A stretch of 43,410 bases of DNA from Alphaproteobacteria bacterium (lineage in GTDB: Bacteria > Pseudomonadota > Alphaproteobacteria > UBA6615). A program made the position numbers and the translations under genes. Every line of letters begins with the position of its first letter. Position 1 is the stretch's first letter. Location of the stretch: contig JAALLF010000023.1 of NCBI GenBank assembly GCA_011087645.1, forward strand, positions 1 through 43,410, written 5' to 3'. Shown here in pieces: positions 31,249 to 39,164 of this stretch. A model generated the notes under the pieces. The model saw only the letters and a list, made by a program, of their open reading frames with translations. It did no database searches and was not told where the DNA came from.

Positions 31249-33435
31249 CTATCGCGCGGCCATATAGTCGGGCAGCCAGCTTTCGTGCAGCGCCTCTAAC
31301 TCCGCGACGGATATAGGTCTGGTGCCCGGCAGTGTCAACGTAGCCGCGGTGGTTTGGCCGATGGCCCGGGCTGGCACCCCGGCCTTCGCAGCGGCCGCCG
31401 CGACGGTCTCTGGCCCGGTGGTGGTGACCACGTAGCGCCCCTGATCCTCGCCAAACGCCCAAGCATGGGCCGGAATAACGGGCGAAACGTCGATTTCGGC
31501 GCCTAAACCACCGGCGATCGCCATTTCAGCGATGGCAACGGCCAATCCGCCGTCGCTGACATCGTGACACGCCGTCAGTGCCCCGTCGGCGATCAATTGG
31601 CGCACCAGATCGCCATTTTTACGCTCAATATCCAGATCGACCGGCGGTGGCGCGCCGGTGGCCTCACCGCTCATATGGCGCTGGTAGAGCGAGCAGCCGA
31701 GCCAGCCTTGCGTTTCGCCGATGACGAATATGGTCTCGCCAGCGGCCTTGAATTCGGCGGTAACAGCCTTGGCGACGTCGCCCATGACGCCGACACAGCC
31801 GATCACCGGAGTCGGCAAAATCGCGCTGCCGTTGGTCTCGTTGTAGAGCGAGACATTGCCCGAGACGACGGGGCAAGCCAGCGCCAGGCAGGCCTCGCCC
31901 ATGCCCTGCACGGCGCCGACCAACTGTCCCATGATTTCGGGCCGTTCCGGATTACCGAAATTCAAATTGTTGGTCACCGCCAATGGCGTGGCGCCGACGG
32001 CCGTGACATTGCGCCAGGCCTCGGCGACCGCTTGGCGGCCGCCCTCGACGGGGTTGGCCAGCACGTAGCGGGGTGAACAGTCGGTCGACATGGCCAAGCC
32101 CTTGCCGGTGCCATGGACGCGCACTAGGGCGGCATCGCCGCCAGGACGCACCACCGTGTCGCCCATCACCATATGGTCGTATTGCTCCCACACCCATCGC
32201 CGCGAGCACAATTCCGGGCCGCCGATCAGCGCCATGAGAACATCGCCGAGATCATCGGGTGCCGGCACGTCGCTGGCGTTGATAACGGGCCGCGGCGGAG
32301 TGGCCGTCCAGGGCCGGTCATATTCCGGGGCGGCGGCGACCAGGGGTGCGACGGGAATATCGGCGGTCGATGCGCCGTCCTCGAGCAGTGTAAGCTGGCC
32401 GCTGTCGTTGGTCATGCCGATGACGGCGAAATCGAGTTCCCATTTCTCGAAAATCGTCCGCGCCATGTCCTCGCGGCCTGGCTTGAGCACCATCAGCATG
32501 CGCTCCTGACTTTCTGAGAGCATGAGCTCATAGGCCGTCATGCCGGTCTCGCGTCGCGGCACTTGATCGAGGTCCAGCGCGATGCCGACATCGCCCTTGC
32601 TGGCCATTTCCACCGAGGACGAGGTCAGGCCCGCCGCGCCCATATCCTGGATGGCGACAATGGCGTCGGTCGCCATCAACTCCAGGCAGGCTTCCAACAG
32701 CAGTTTCTCGGTGAACGGATCGCCGACTTGGACGGTCGGGCGTTTTTCTTCCGAATCGTCAGCGAACTCGGCTGAGGCCATGGTCGCCCCGTGAATGCCG
32801 TCGCGTCCGGTCTTGGACCCCACATAGACCACCGGCAGGCCGACCCCGGCGGCGGCGGAATAAAATATCTTATCGGTCGGCGCTATGCCGACGGTCATGG
32901 CGTTGACCAAAATATTGCCATTGTAGGACGGATCGAAATTGACCTCGCCGCCGACCGTCGGCACGCCGATACAGTTGCCGTAGCCGCCGATACCGGCAAC
33001 CACGCCGCCGACCAAATGGCGGGTCTTGGGATGATCGGGGCTGCCGAACCGCAGCGCGTTGAGGTTGGCGACCGGGCGGGCGCCCATGGTGAAGACATCG
33101 CGCAATATGCCACCGACGCCGGTTGCCGCGCCCTGGTACGGTTCGATGAAACTGGGGTGGTTGTGGCTTTCGATCTTGAAAATCACCGCTTGGCCGTCGC
33201 CGATATCGACGACGCCGGCATTCTCACCTGGCCCCTGAATGACCTGCGGCCCGTCGATGGGCAGGGTCTTCAGCCACTTCTTCGACGATTTGTACGAGCA
33301 ATGCTCCGACCACATCACCGAGAAAATACCCAGTTCGGTGAAGTTCGGCGTCCGGCCTAATATGTCCAGAATCGTATCGTATTCGCCGTCGCTCAGACCC
33401 ATCAGATCGTCGGGGCGGGGCTCTGTCTTGCTCAT
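31249..33435 (-). CDS. purL: Phosphoribosylformylglycinamidine synthase, large subunit
   Basis: 728 residues, the small-type PurL that needs PurQ and PurS. It makes formylglycinamidine ribonucleotide from FGAR, ATP and ammonia in de novo purine synthesis. Markers: MWSEHCSYKSSKKWLK (about 40-55, substrate/ATP region with catalytic His), FKIESHNHPSFIEPYQGAATGVGGILRDVFTMGARPVANLNALRFG (about 87-131), AAGLTSSSVEMASKGDVGIALDL, and the second domain NPERPEIMGQLVGAVQGMGEACLALACPVVSGNVSLYNET. ATG 33435 overlaps the purQ stop by 4 bases, so translation is coupled. Confidence 0.97.
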   Translation of the reverse strand: MSKTEPRPDDLMGLSDGEYDTILDILGRTPNFTELGIFSVMWSEHCSYKSSKKWLKTLPIDGPQVIQGPGENAGVVDIGDGQAVIFKIESHNHPSFIEPYQGAATGVGGILRDVFTMGARPVANLNALRFGSPDHPKTRHLVGGVVAGIGGYGNCIGVPTVGGEVNFDPSYNGNILVNAMTVGIAPTDKIFYSAAAGVGLPVVYVGSKTGRDGIHGATMASAEFADDSEEKRPTVQVGDPFTEKLLLEACLELMATDAIVAIQDMGAAGLTSSSVEMASKGDVGIALDLDQVPRRETGMTAYELMLSESQERMLMVLKPGREDMARTIFEKWELDFAVIGMTNDSGQLTLLEDGASTADIPVAPLVAAAPEYDRPWTATPPRPVINASDVPAPDDLGDVLMALIGGPELCSRRWVWEQYDHMVMGDTVVRPGGDAALVRVHGTGKGLAMSTDCSPRYVLANPVEGGRQAVAEAWRNVTAVGATPLAVTNNLNFGNPERPEIMGQLVGAVQGMGEACLALACPVVSGNVSLYNETNGSAILPTPVIGCVGVMGDVAKAVTAEFKAAGETIFVIGETQGWLGCSLYQRHMSGEATGAPPPVDLDIERKNGDLVRQLIADGALTACHDVSDGGLAVAIAEMAIAGGLGAEIDVSPVIPAHAWAFGEDQGRYVVTTTGPETVAAAAAKAGVPARAIGQTTAATLTLPGTRPISVAELEALHESWLPDYMAAR

Positions 33436-34124
33436 GCGGCGATCGCCTCGGCCAGGGCGTCGAACATCGGCGCGCCGTCGATGCCGCCGAGCAGCGGGTC
33501 GGCGAGGCGTTCGGGGTGGGGCATCATGCCCAACACGTTGCCATCGGCATTGAGGATGCCGGCGATATTGTTGATCGACCCGTTCGGGTTGGCCTCAGGA
33601 GTGACGTTGCCGCCCGTGTCACAGTAGCGGAAAGCAACCTGGCCGCCGTCTTCCAATCGTTGCAGCGTCTCGGCGTCGGCGAAATAATTGCCGTCATGGT
33701 GGGCGACGGGCACCCGCAATATCTCGCCTTGGGCATACGCGCCGGTGAAAACCGTATCGGCGCGCTCAACCCGCAGATCGACGTCGCGGCAAACGAATTT
33801 CAGGCTGGCGTTACGCATCAATATGCCCGGCAAGAGCCCCGCTTCGGCGAGGATTTGGAACCCGTTGCAGATGCCCAGAACTGGCGTGCCGGTGTTCGCG
33901 CGTTCGATCACCGCGCGCATGATCGGGCTGTGCGCCGCCATGGCGCCCGAGCGCAGATAGTCGCCATAAGAAAAGCCGCCGGGCACGACGATAAGGTCGC
34001 AGGCGGGTAGGGCGCTCTCCTGGTGCCAGACCATGGCCGGCGCGCGGCCGGTCGCGGTTTCAAGGGCGACCGCGACGTCGCGATCGCAGTTCGATCCGGG
34101 AAAGACAATGACGGCTACGGGCAT
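33432..34124 (-). CDS. purQ: Phosphoribosylformylglycinamidine synthase, glutaminase subunit
   Basis: 230 residues, class I glutamine amidotransferase domain that supplies ammonia to PurL. It begins VAVIVFPGSNCDRDVAVALE. GGFSYGDYLRSGAMAAHSPIM carries the oxyanion region, and the nucleophile Cys is in PVLGICNGFQILAEAGLLPG (about residues 80-99). The C-terminal His/Glu are in GMMPHPERLADPLLGG. purS lies about 70 bases upstream and purL overlaps downstream by 4 bases. Confidence 0.96.
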   Translation of the reverse strand: MPVAVIVFPGSNCDRDVAVALETATGRAPAMVWHQESALPACDLIVVPGGFSYGDYLRSGAMAAHSPIMRAVIERANTGTPVLGICNGFQILAEAGLLPGILMRNASLKFVCRDVDLRVERADTVFTGAYAQGEILRVPVAHHDGNYFADAETLQRLEDGGQVAFRYCDTGGNVTPEANPNGSINNIAGILNADGNVLGMMPHPERLADPLLGGIDGAPMFDALAEAIAA

Positions 34125-34194
34125 CGGTTACACCTCGCGTCCAGCTATCAGCATTGGGCGATGAGTCGCAAACCTAGGGCCTGTGGATACTGTG

Positions 34195-34437
34195 TCAGGC
34201 AACAATTTCGATGTCGTAATTCTCGATCACCGTGTTGGCCAACAGCTTTTCGCACATATCGGAAACCTGGACGCGGGCGGTGTCGGCGTCGCTCTCGGTG
34301 AGCTCGATTTCGATAAACTTGCCCTGGCGGACGTCTTCGACGCCGTCGAACGCCAGGCCGGCCAGCGCCTGCTGAATGGCTTTGCCCTGCGGGTCGAGAA
34401 CGCCGTTTTTCAAAGTAATGTGGATACGTGCTTTCAC
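34195..34437 (-). CDS. purS: Phosphoribosylformylglycinamidine synthase subunit PurS
   Basis: 80 residues, the small adaptor that holds PurL and PurQ together. VKARIHITLKNGVLDPQGKAIQQAL and FDGVEDVRQGKFIEIEL are the family's first strand-helix-strand. The start is GTG 34437 (chosen by homology of the first residues); the frame is open far upstream in the purC region but those residues are not PurS-like. It is 23 bases after the purC stop. Confidence 0.93.
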   Translation of the reverse strand: MKARIHITLKNGVLDPQGKAIQQALAGLAFDGVEDVRQGKFIEIELTESDADTARVQVSDMCEKLLANTVIENYDIEIVA

Positions 34438-34460
34438 GTCTGCCAAGCGCTGGGTTTGGG

Positions 34461-35225
34461 TTATTGCACGGCCACAGGACCCTGGATGTCCTGCTGACCG
34501 GCCTCGGGCGTGATGCCGAGGCGACGGGCGACTTCCTGATAGGCTTCGGCGACGCCACCCAAATCGCGGCGGAACCGATCCTTGTCCATCTTCTCGTTGG
34601 TCTCCGAATCCCACAAACGGCAGCCGTCGGGGGTGATTTCGTCGGCCAGCACCACGCGCACCTGATCGTCTTGGTAGAGCCGGCCATATTCCAGTTTAAA
34701 GTCGACCAGGCGCAGGCCGATGCCGAGGAACAGGCCGGTGAGGAAATCGTTGATGCGCAGGCTGAGCGACAACATATCGTCGATTTCTGGCGGCGCGGCC
34801 CAGCCGAAGGCGGTGATATGCTCTTCAGAGATTAGCGGATCGCCCAGATCGTCGTTTTTGTAATAATATTCGACGATGGAGCGCGGCAGGGCCGAGCCTT
34901 CTTCCAGGCCGAAGCGTTTGCAGATCGAGCCGGCGGCGATATTGCGCACCACCACTTCGACCGGAATGATCTCGACTTCGTGCACAAGTTGCTCGCGCAT
35001 GTTCAGGCGGCGCACGAAATGGGTGGGAATGCCGACCTCGGCCAACCGCAGCATGAGATATTCGGAGATGCGGTTATTGAGCACGCCCTTGCCGGTGATG
35101 ATGCCGTGCTTTTGATTGTTGAAGGCGGTGGCGTCGTCCTTGAAATGCTGGACGAGCGTGCCCGGTTCGGGCCCTTCGAAAAGGACCTTCGCCTTACCCT
35201 CATATATCTTTCGGCGTCGCGGCAT
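34461..35225 (-). CDS. purC: Phosphoribosylaminoimidazole-succinocarboxamide synthase
   Basis: 254 residues. Ligates aspartate to CAIR with ATP, giving SAICAR. Markers: RRRKIYEGKAKVLFEGPEPG at the N-terminus (nucleotide-binding), FNNQKHGIITGKGVLNNRISEYL, IPVEVVVRNIAAGSICKRFGL, and GLRLVDFKLEYGR with VVLADEITPDGCRLWD (metal and substrate region). First gene of the purC-purS-purQ-purL-bolA-grxD run. The DUF1476 and purB genes that often flank purC in alphaproteobacteria lie 5.7 kb away, across an accessory block. Confidence 0.96.
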   Translation of the reverse strand: MPRRRKIYEGKAKVLFEGPEPGTLVQHFKDDATAFNNQKHGIITGKGVLNNRISEYLMLRLAEVGIPTHFVRRLNMREQLVHEVEIIPVEVVVRNIAAGSICKRFGLEEGSALPRSIVEYYYKNDDLGDPLISEEHITAFGWAAPPEIDDMLSLSLRINDFLTGLFLGIGLRLVDFKLEYGRLYQDDQVRVVLADEITPDGCRLWDSETNEKMDKDRFRRDLGGVAEAYQEVARRLGITPEAGQQDIQGPVAVQ

Positions 35226-35647
35226 TGTCGTGGTTTCCGGCTCTGCGGAGCATCTCTCCGCGCCCTAGGGTACAGTGGGCGGCGAGATATACCAACCGCG
35301 TGCCCGCGAGACAATCGGGCCGGCGATATATCGTCTCAATTTAAATCGTTTCGGCGGAAAACTGCGAAATTTATGGTTAACCGGCCGTTAATTCGAGCCA
35401 CCGCCGGTTTTCCAGACCCTGCTGGATATGAGTAGTGGCTAAATGCTGTTGCCAATAACAACGATCGCGGGAATTGGGCGCTGGGTACAAAATCTTTCAC
35501 TGTTGGTGAGAGTGGAAGATGAACGGCGATTTTACCTCCGAAAGCTGCGGTAGTTTGGGAAAGTCATTGACGGGATTTATAGCCAAATTCAGTCCTTGAT
35601 AATTGGCATTGCCAATGAGATGGGGGAATTAGTCACTATCCAGGCGT
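35226..35647. other. Gene-free region upstream of purC; transition to AT-rich accessory DNA
   Basis: The first 180 bases probably hold the purC promoter on the minus strand; I see no clear boxes. From about 35430 the composition becomes AT-rich. A perfect 7-bp inverted repeat ATTGGCA-T-TGCCAAT occurs at 35602-35616, a possible operator. No coding region or RNA gene was recognised. Confidence 0.5.
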
Positions 35648-36436
35648 CTATTGTTGTCGGACGCATTTCCCGTCGGTGATTTTATAGGTTTCACTAATGA
35701 AATTATCTTCCTTCGTCATACCCAAGGCGATGATGACCACAACGTCAGTTTCAACTTTCACATCTTTTATTCCGCGTTCAATATTCGCTTGAATAAACCT
35801 CTGTCTTCCTTTTTCTTGCATCATTTGAACCGTGGGGTCTTTAAGCGTCGCATTGCACGCCAAATCAGCGTCGAATTTACTAACGTCTACATTCGCCCCC
35901 TCTTTAGGTCTGAACATTAATGGAAACCGATATACTTCATCGACTTTTTGTCTCGGTCCACCAACGACAAACCAGCCTTCCAGGCGACCTGGATAAACTA
36001 TGCTAGCTCTTTGGTGCGCCTCTTCGGACAAGCATTCGCCAGCGATGACTGGAATTGATACTGGGAACGGCCAATAGAGCTGACTACTTCCATTCATAAC
36101 GTTCAGGTCTATTCGGAAAATATCTTCTTCGTGGATTGTTTCAACTGGGGTGTCAGGCTTCAGCTGTAGTAATTGATCGCAAGATGAGTAAACTAAATCA
36201 GATATTGTAACGCTACGATCGCTTGTTTCCTCCACGGAAACACTGGCGCTGAACAGCCACTGTTTTTCTATCTCAACCCATTTGATATCGAGGACGCGCC
36301 AAACGCCACCCAGCGTGTTGAATCTGTTTTCACCACCATCTGCCGCAATGGCGCTGGTGCTCGCTACGCAACCACATAGGAGGATGAGTAGTCGTAAAGC
36401 GTAGATTCTGAATATGTTTCCCCAGGGATGGGTCAT
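35648..36436 (-). CDS. Secreted protein of unknown function
   Basis: 262 residues; family not recognised. The N-terminus (MTHPWGNIFRIYALRLLILL, then CGCVASTSAIAAD) is a signal peptide, cleaved after AIA or, less likely, lipidated at the Cys of LCGC. The mature protein appears beta-rich: WVEIEKQWLFSASVSVEET, LYWPFPVSIPVIAGECLSEEA and EVYRFPLMFRP. The C-terminal third has a helical, charged part (MMQEKGRQRFIQANIERGIK). Cys residues at SSCDQ, GECLS, LACNA and GKCVR could form two disulfides. Composition is AT-richer than flanking core genes, suggesting acquisition. ATG 36436 was chosen over 36460 because it starts the signal peptide closer to the basic segment. Confidence 0.55.
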   Translation of the reverse strand: MTHPWGNIFRIYALRLLILLCGCVASTSAIAADGGENRFNTLGGVWRVLDIKWVEIEKQWLFSASVSVEETSDRSVTISDLVYSSCDQLLQLKPDTPVETIHEEDIFRIDLNVMNGSSQLYWPFPVSIPVIAGECLSEEAHQRASIVYPGRLEGWFVVGGPRQKVDEVYRFPLMFRPKEGANVDVSKFDADLACNATLKDPTVQMMQEKGRQRFIQANIERGIKDVKVETDVVVIIALGMTKEDNFISETYKITDGKCVRQQ

Positions 36437-36705
36437 CGATGCTTTCGTTTGTGTGAGCAATTATGCGTCTGACCACCTATTAAAGCATCTAGATGACCAA
36501 ACCGAAACGGCAACTTAGGGTCAACTCCGGCCGAAATCGGCGATGGCAATCCATGTCCGATCTACCCTCGGAAGCCGCTGACGAATCTGCCAGAATTACC
36601 AATACCGGAAGATGGCACCTATTTTGGTGGTGCGGCAGTTTAGGGTTCCTCACGCCTCGCGCCTTCGCAGGGGTCTATCAATCGCTGGCTGGTTTCAACG
36701 GTCCG
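36437..36705. other. Region without recognisable genes
   Basis: Between the secreted protein gene and the SDR remnant I see no supported coding region. An open frame on the plus strand here (36493 onward) has no family signature and runs through the pseudogene. The part from about 36685 is similar to sequence just beyond the intact SDR stop (GGTTTCAAC shared), so the SDR homology extends past the stop codon. Confidence 0.4.
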
Positions 36706-36854
36706 TTAGTAGTCCGCGCGGCCATCGGAAATGTCGAAGGAGGCGCCGGTGTTGAAGGAGCAATCCTCCGAGGCTACCAGGCCACCATGGCCGCGACCTC
36801 GGTGGGTTCGAGCAGCCGGCCCATCGGCTGGAAGGTGGCGATGCGCTTGGGCAT
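36706..36854 (-). pseudogene. Remnant of a short-chain dehydrogenase (SDR) 3' end
   Basis: Matches the last 40 codons of the intact SDR at 38327-39079: MGRLLEPTEVAAM, then a one-base deletion (TGGTAGCC in place of TGGCTGGCC) that shifts the frame, then ASEDCSF, TGA, FDIS and GRADY in the shifted frame and a TAA stop. Identity with the intact gene is roughly 90% by eye. The residues before GRLLEP (RIATFQPM) differ from the intact gene (TIADGMEL), so this is the tail of a second SDR rather than a fresh copy. It lies 28 bases beyond the end of the hydratase alpha-type gene. Confidence 0.8.
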
Positions 36855-36881
36855 GGCGCTTCGCCCTCCCTGTTTCGGCGC

Positions 36882-37568
36882 TCAGTTGCCGCCCGGCTCG
36901 CTCGGCAGGGCGCAGCCGACGACGCAGTCACGGCTGATCAGGGCCGCCAGTTCGGCCTCGGACATGGCGTCGGTGCCGGCCGGCCGCATCGGCATGACGA
37001 CGTAGCGCAGGTCGGCATTGCTGTCGTGCACGGCGATGTCGACGCTCTGCGGAATGTCGACGCCGAACTCCTTCAGAACCTGGCGCGGCTCGCGCACGGC
37101 GCGCGAGCGATAAGCCTTGCTGACATAGAACGCCGGCGGCTCGCCAAGCAGCGAGCGCGGGTAGCAGGAGCACAGTGTGCAGACCACGATATTGTGGCGA
37201 TCGGGCGTGTTCTCCAGCGTCACCAGCTCGGCCTCGGTCGTCTCGATGCCGAGTTCGGCTGCCGCCGCCTTGGTGTCGTCGATCATGCGCGTCTTGTAGT
37301 GGGGATCGAGCCACGCCTTGGCAATCATGCGCGCGGCCTGATGCGGACTGCCGCGTTCGTTGAACTCCATACGCTTGCGGATCTCTTCGGCGGTGACAAT
37401 ACCCTGCTCGATCAGCAGGCTCTTCAGGGCCAGGAACGTCGCCTCGCGCTCGGTCAACTCGATATCGTCATCCTCGCGGGTCGGCGCATGATCGTCATGC
37501 TCGTGGTCATGGCCATCGCCGTGCCCATCGTCGTGCCCATCGTCGTGATCGTGCGGTTCCGTGTTCAT
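36882..37568 (-). CDS. Nitrile hydratase alpha / thiocyanate hydrolase gamma-type metal subunit
   Basis: 228 residues. The metal-binding claw VCTLCSCYPR (129-138; Cys130, Cys133, Ser134, Cys135) is the cobalt-type motif. 'CSCYPR', EFGVDIPQSVDIAVHDSNADLRYVVMPMRPAGTDAMSEAELAALI and the RDCVVG ending resemble thiocyanate hydrolase gamma as much as nitrile hydratase alpha. The likely reaction is hydration of a nitrile or thiocyanate on a low-spin Co(III) (or Fe) held by oxidised cysteines. Oddly, residues 6-27 are almost only His, Asp and Gly (HDHDDGHDDGHGDGHDHEHDDH), a probable metal-binding tail. It overlaps the preceding subunit gene by 4 bases. No activator/chaperone gene (P14K/NhlE or P15K type) is seen nearby. 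Confidence 0.85.
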   Translation of the reverse strand: MNTEPHDHDDGHDDGHGDGHDHEHDDHAPTREDDDIELTEREATFLALKSLLIEQGIVTAEEIRKRMEFNERGSPHQAARMIAKAWLDPHYKTRMIDDTKAAAAELGIETTEAELVTLENTPDRHNIVVCTLCSCYPRSLLGEPPAFYVSKAYRSRAVREPRQVLKEFGVDIPQSVDIAVHDSNADLRYVVMPMRPAGTDAMSEAELAALISRDCVVGCALPSEPGGN

Positions 37569-37867
37569 GCTGCCTCCTCGCCGGCGGGCGCCAGCCAGTG
37601 ATCGTAGATTTCCAGTTCAAGAACGTCGTTCGGCGCGCCGGTGTAGCCGGGCCACAAGTCCGACTGCATCAGGCGCACCCGGTAGAGGGCGATGGGCGCG
37701 CCGTCCCAGCGGCCATAGGCCTTGTCCTCGGGGTTTACGAAATCGCCGCAATAGCGCTCGATGATGCCGATCTTGTGACGGACATAGGTTGGCGTGCGAA
37801 CATGGCCCGGCTTGCCGATATCGAGGATCCGCACCTGGTCGCCGGTCTCGTATTTCGGCTCAGACAT
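37565..37867 (-). CDS. Nitrile hydratase beta C-terminal (SH3-like) domain subunit / thiocyanate hydrolase alpha-type
   Basis: 100 residues. YETGDQVRILDIGKPGHVRTPTYVRHKIGIIERYCGDFVNPEDKAYGR and PIALYRVRLMQSDLWPGYTG, VLELEIYDHWLAPA form the SH3-like barrel that in normal nitrile hydratases is the second half of the beta subunit. Here it is a free-standing protein, as in thiocyanate hydrolase (ScnA) and toyocamycin nitrile hydratase (ToyL). The two Arg that contact the oxidised Cys of the metal subunit may be those of HVRTP or ERYCG, which I infer only. It overlaps both neighbours (8 and 4 bases), so the three subunits are translationally coupled. Confidence 0.85.
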   Translation of the reverse strand: MSEPKYETGDQVRILDIGKPGHVRTPTYVRHKIGIIERYCGDFVNPEDKAYGRWDGAPIALYRVRLMQSDLWPGYTGAPNDVLELEIYDHWLAPAGEEAA

Positions 37868-38177
37868 GGTCGCGGGTCCCGGCCTCGAGGATCGCTTTGG
37901 TACGTTCTTCCAGCGCCTCCCGGTCGATGATGGCCTTCTCGATCACCAGGGCGACAATGCCCTCAAGACGCCGGCCATAGAAGGTCGAGTTCTTGTAATA
38001 GTCCGCCGGCATCTCCTCGACGATGCGCCGGTACTCGTCGGTGACAACATGCTGTTTGGTCTGCAGCAGGTTGAAGGTCGCGATCATCTGCTTTTCCCAG
38101 AACAGCATATTGTAATCGTCGCGCGGCACGTCTCCGGCCGCTTCGCCGCCAATATCGGTGATCAGTTTGTCCGCCAT
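37860..38177 (-). CDS. Nitrile hydratase beta N-terminal domain subunit / thiocyanate hydrolase beta-type
   Basis: 105 residues, helical: DDYNMLFWEKQMIATFNLLQTKQHVVTDEYRRIVEEMPADYYKNSTFYGRRLEGIVALVIEKAIIDREALEERTKAI. This matches the N-terminal helical half of nitrile hydratase beta ('W-E..i.a....l......t.de.R..iE.lp...Y....YyerWl..i..ll.ekGvi'). Transcription order N-beta, C-beta, alpha equals scnB-scnA-scnC of thiocyanate hydrolase. ATG 38177 (MADKLITDIGG) has AGAGGAA 4 bases upstream and is preferred to the open frame back to 38264. First gene of the operon. Confidence 0.8.
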   Translation of the reverse strand: MADKLITDIGGEAAGDVPRDDYNMLFWEKQMIATFNLLQTKQHVVTDEYRRIVEEMPADYYKNSTFYGRRLEGIVALVIEKAIIDREALEERTKAILEAGTRDHV

Positions 38178-38326
38178 CGTTCCTCTTATTCCCCGTTGCA
38201 ACTCGATCCACCGCAATGGTGCGCGAAACGGAAACGCATCGCAAGCGCTGTCGGCAGTCGACACGCTGTCCGACCCCTGCGCCGCAAGATCGGGCGTCCG
38301 TCTCTCTCGCCGGTTTCAACCGCCAG

Positions 38327-39079
38327 CTAGTAATCCGCGCGGCCGCCGGAAATGTCGAAGGCGGCGCCGGTGCTGAACGAGCAATCCTCCGAGGCCAGCC
38401 AGGCCGCCATGGCGGCGACTTCGGTGGGTTCGAGCAGCCGGCCGAGCTCCATGCCGTCGGCGATGGTCTGGCGGTATTTTTCATCCAAATTGTCGAATAG
38501 CTCAGTATTGACGCCGCCCGGCGTGATGCAGTTCACCAGAACGCCGGTCTTTGCGGTGTCCTTGGACAGCGACTTGGTGAGGCTCACCACCCCGGCCTTG
38601 GCGGCGGCGTAGGGGGAATTATTGCGGATGCCCACCTTACCGGCGTTCGACGCGATATTGACGATGCGCCCGTAGCCCGCCTCTATCATTGCCGGCACGA
38701 TGGCCCGGCAGCACAGGAAAGGGCCGGTGAGGTTGAGCTTGAGCATGCGCTCCCAGTTCTCCACCGGTTGCTCCCAAACTGGACCAATAGTGCCGACGGC
38801 GCCGGCATTGTTGACCAGGATGTCGATCTTGCCCATGGCGGAAAGCGCCCGCTCGGCCCCCGCGGTAACCGCGTCGACATCGGTGACGTCGACCACGTCG
38901 GTGGAAACAGTGCCGGCATTGGTCAACGTGGCGGCGGCTTCGCTGAGCCGGGATTGATCGATGTCCCAGACCGTCACAGTCGCGCCAGATTGTAAGAGCC
39001 GGTCGGCGATGGCGTAGCCTATGCCCTTGGCGCCGCCGGTGACGATCGCGGTGCGGCCGTTCAGGTCGATATTGTTCAT
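38327..39079 (-). CDS. Short-chain dehydrogenase/reductase (SDR) family oxidoreductase
   Basis: 250 residues, classical SDR. Cofactor motif TGGAKGIG (14-21), DVTDVD acidic loop, NNAG (about 89-92), catalytic Ser in VNIASNAG, and the Tyr-Lys pair in SPYAAAKAG (about 156-160). It ends SGGRADY. The acidic residue after the second strand (VTVWDIDQS) suggests NAD preference. The substrate is unknown; FabG-like reductases of hydroxyacyl or sugar substrates are the nearest type. It is about 150 bases upstream of the hydratase operon on the same strand and divergent from the alpha/beta hydrolase. Confidence 0.88.
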   Translation of the reverse strand: MNNIDLNGRTAIVTGGAKGIGYAIADRLLQSGATVTVWDIDQSRLSEAAATLTNAGTVSTDVVDVTDVDAVTAGAERALSAMGKIDILVNNAGAVGTIGPVWEQPVENWERMLKLNLTGPFLCCRAIVPAMIEAGYGRIVNIASNAGKVGIRNNSPYAAAKAGVVSLTKSLSKDTAKTGVLVNCITPGGVNTELFDNLDEKYRQTIADGMELGRLLEPTEVAAMAAWLASEDCSFSTGAAFDISGGRADY

Positions 39080-39164
39080 GGGGCTGTTCCTCCCGGTCTG
39101 ACGATTGCTGTTGTTCTTCGTGTTTGCAATGATCTGGCCCGACTATAACCCGGGAAGAGAGCCA

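Noticed and set aside
36493..37005. 170-residue plus-strand open frame over the SDR remnant and hydratase 3' end
   Set aside because: It is antisense to recognisable SDR and hydratase sequence, without a domain or start signal.
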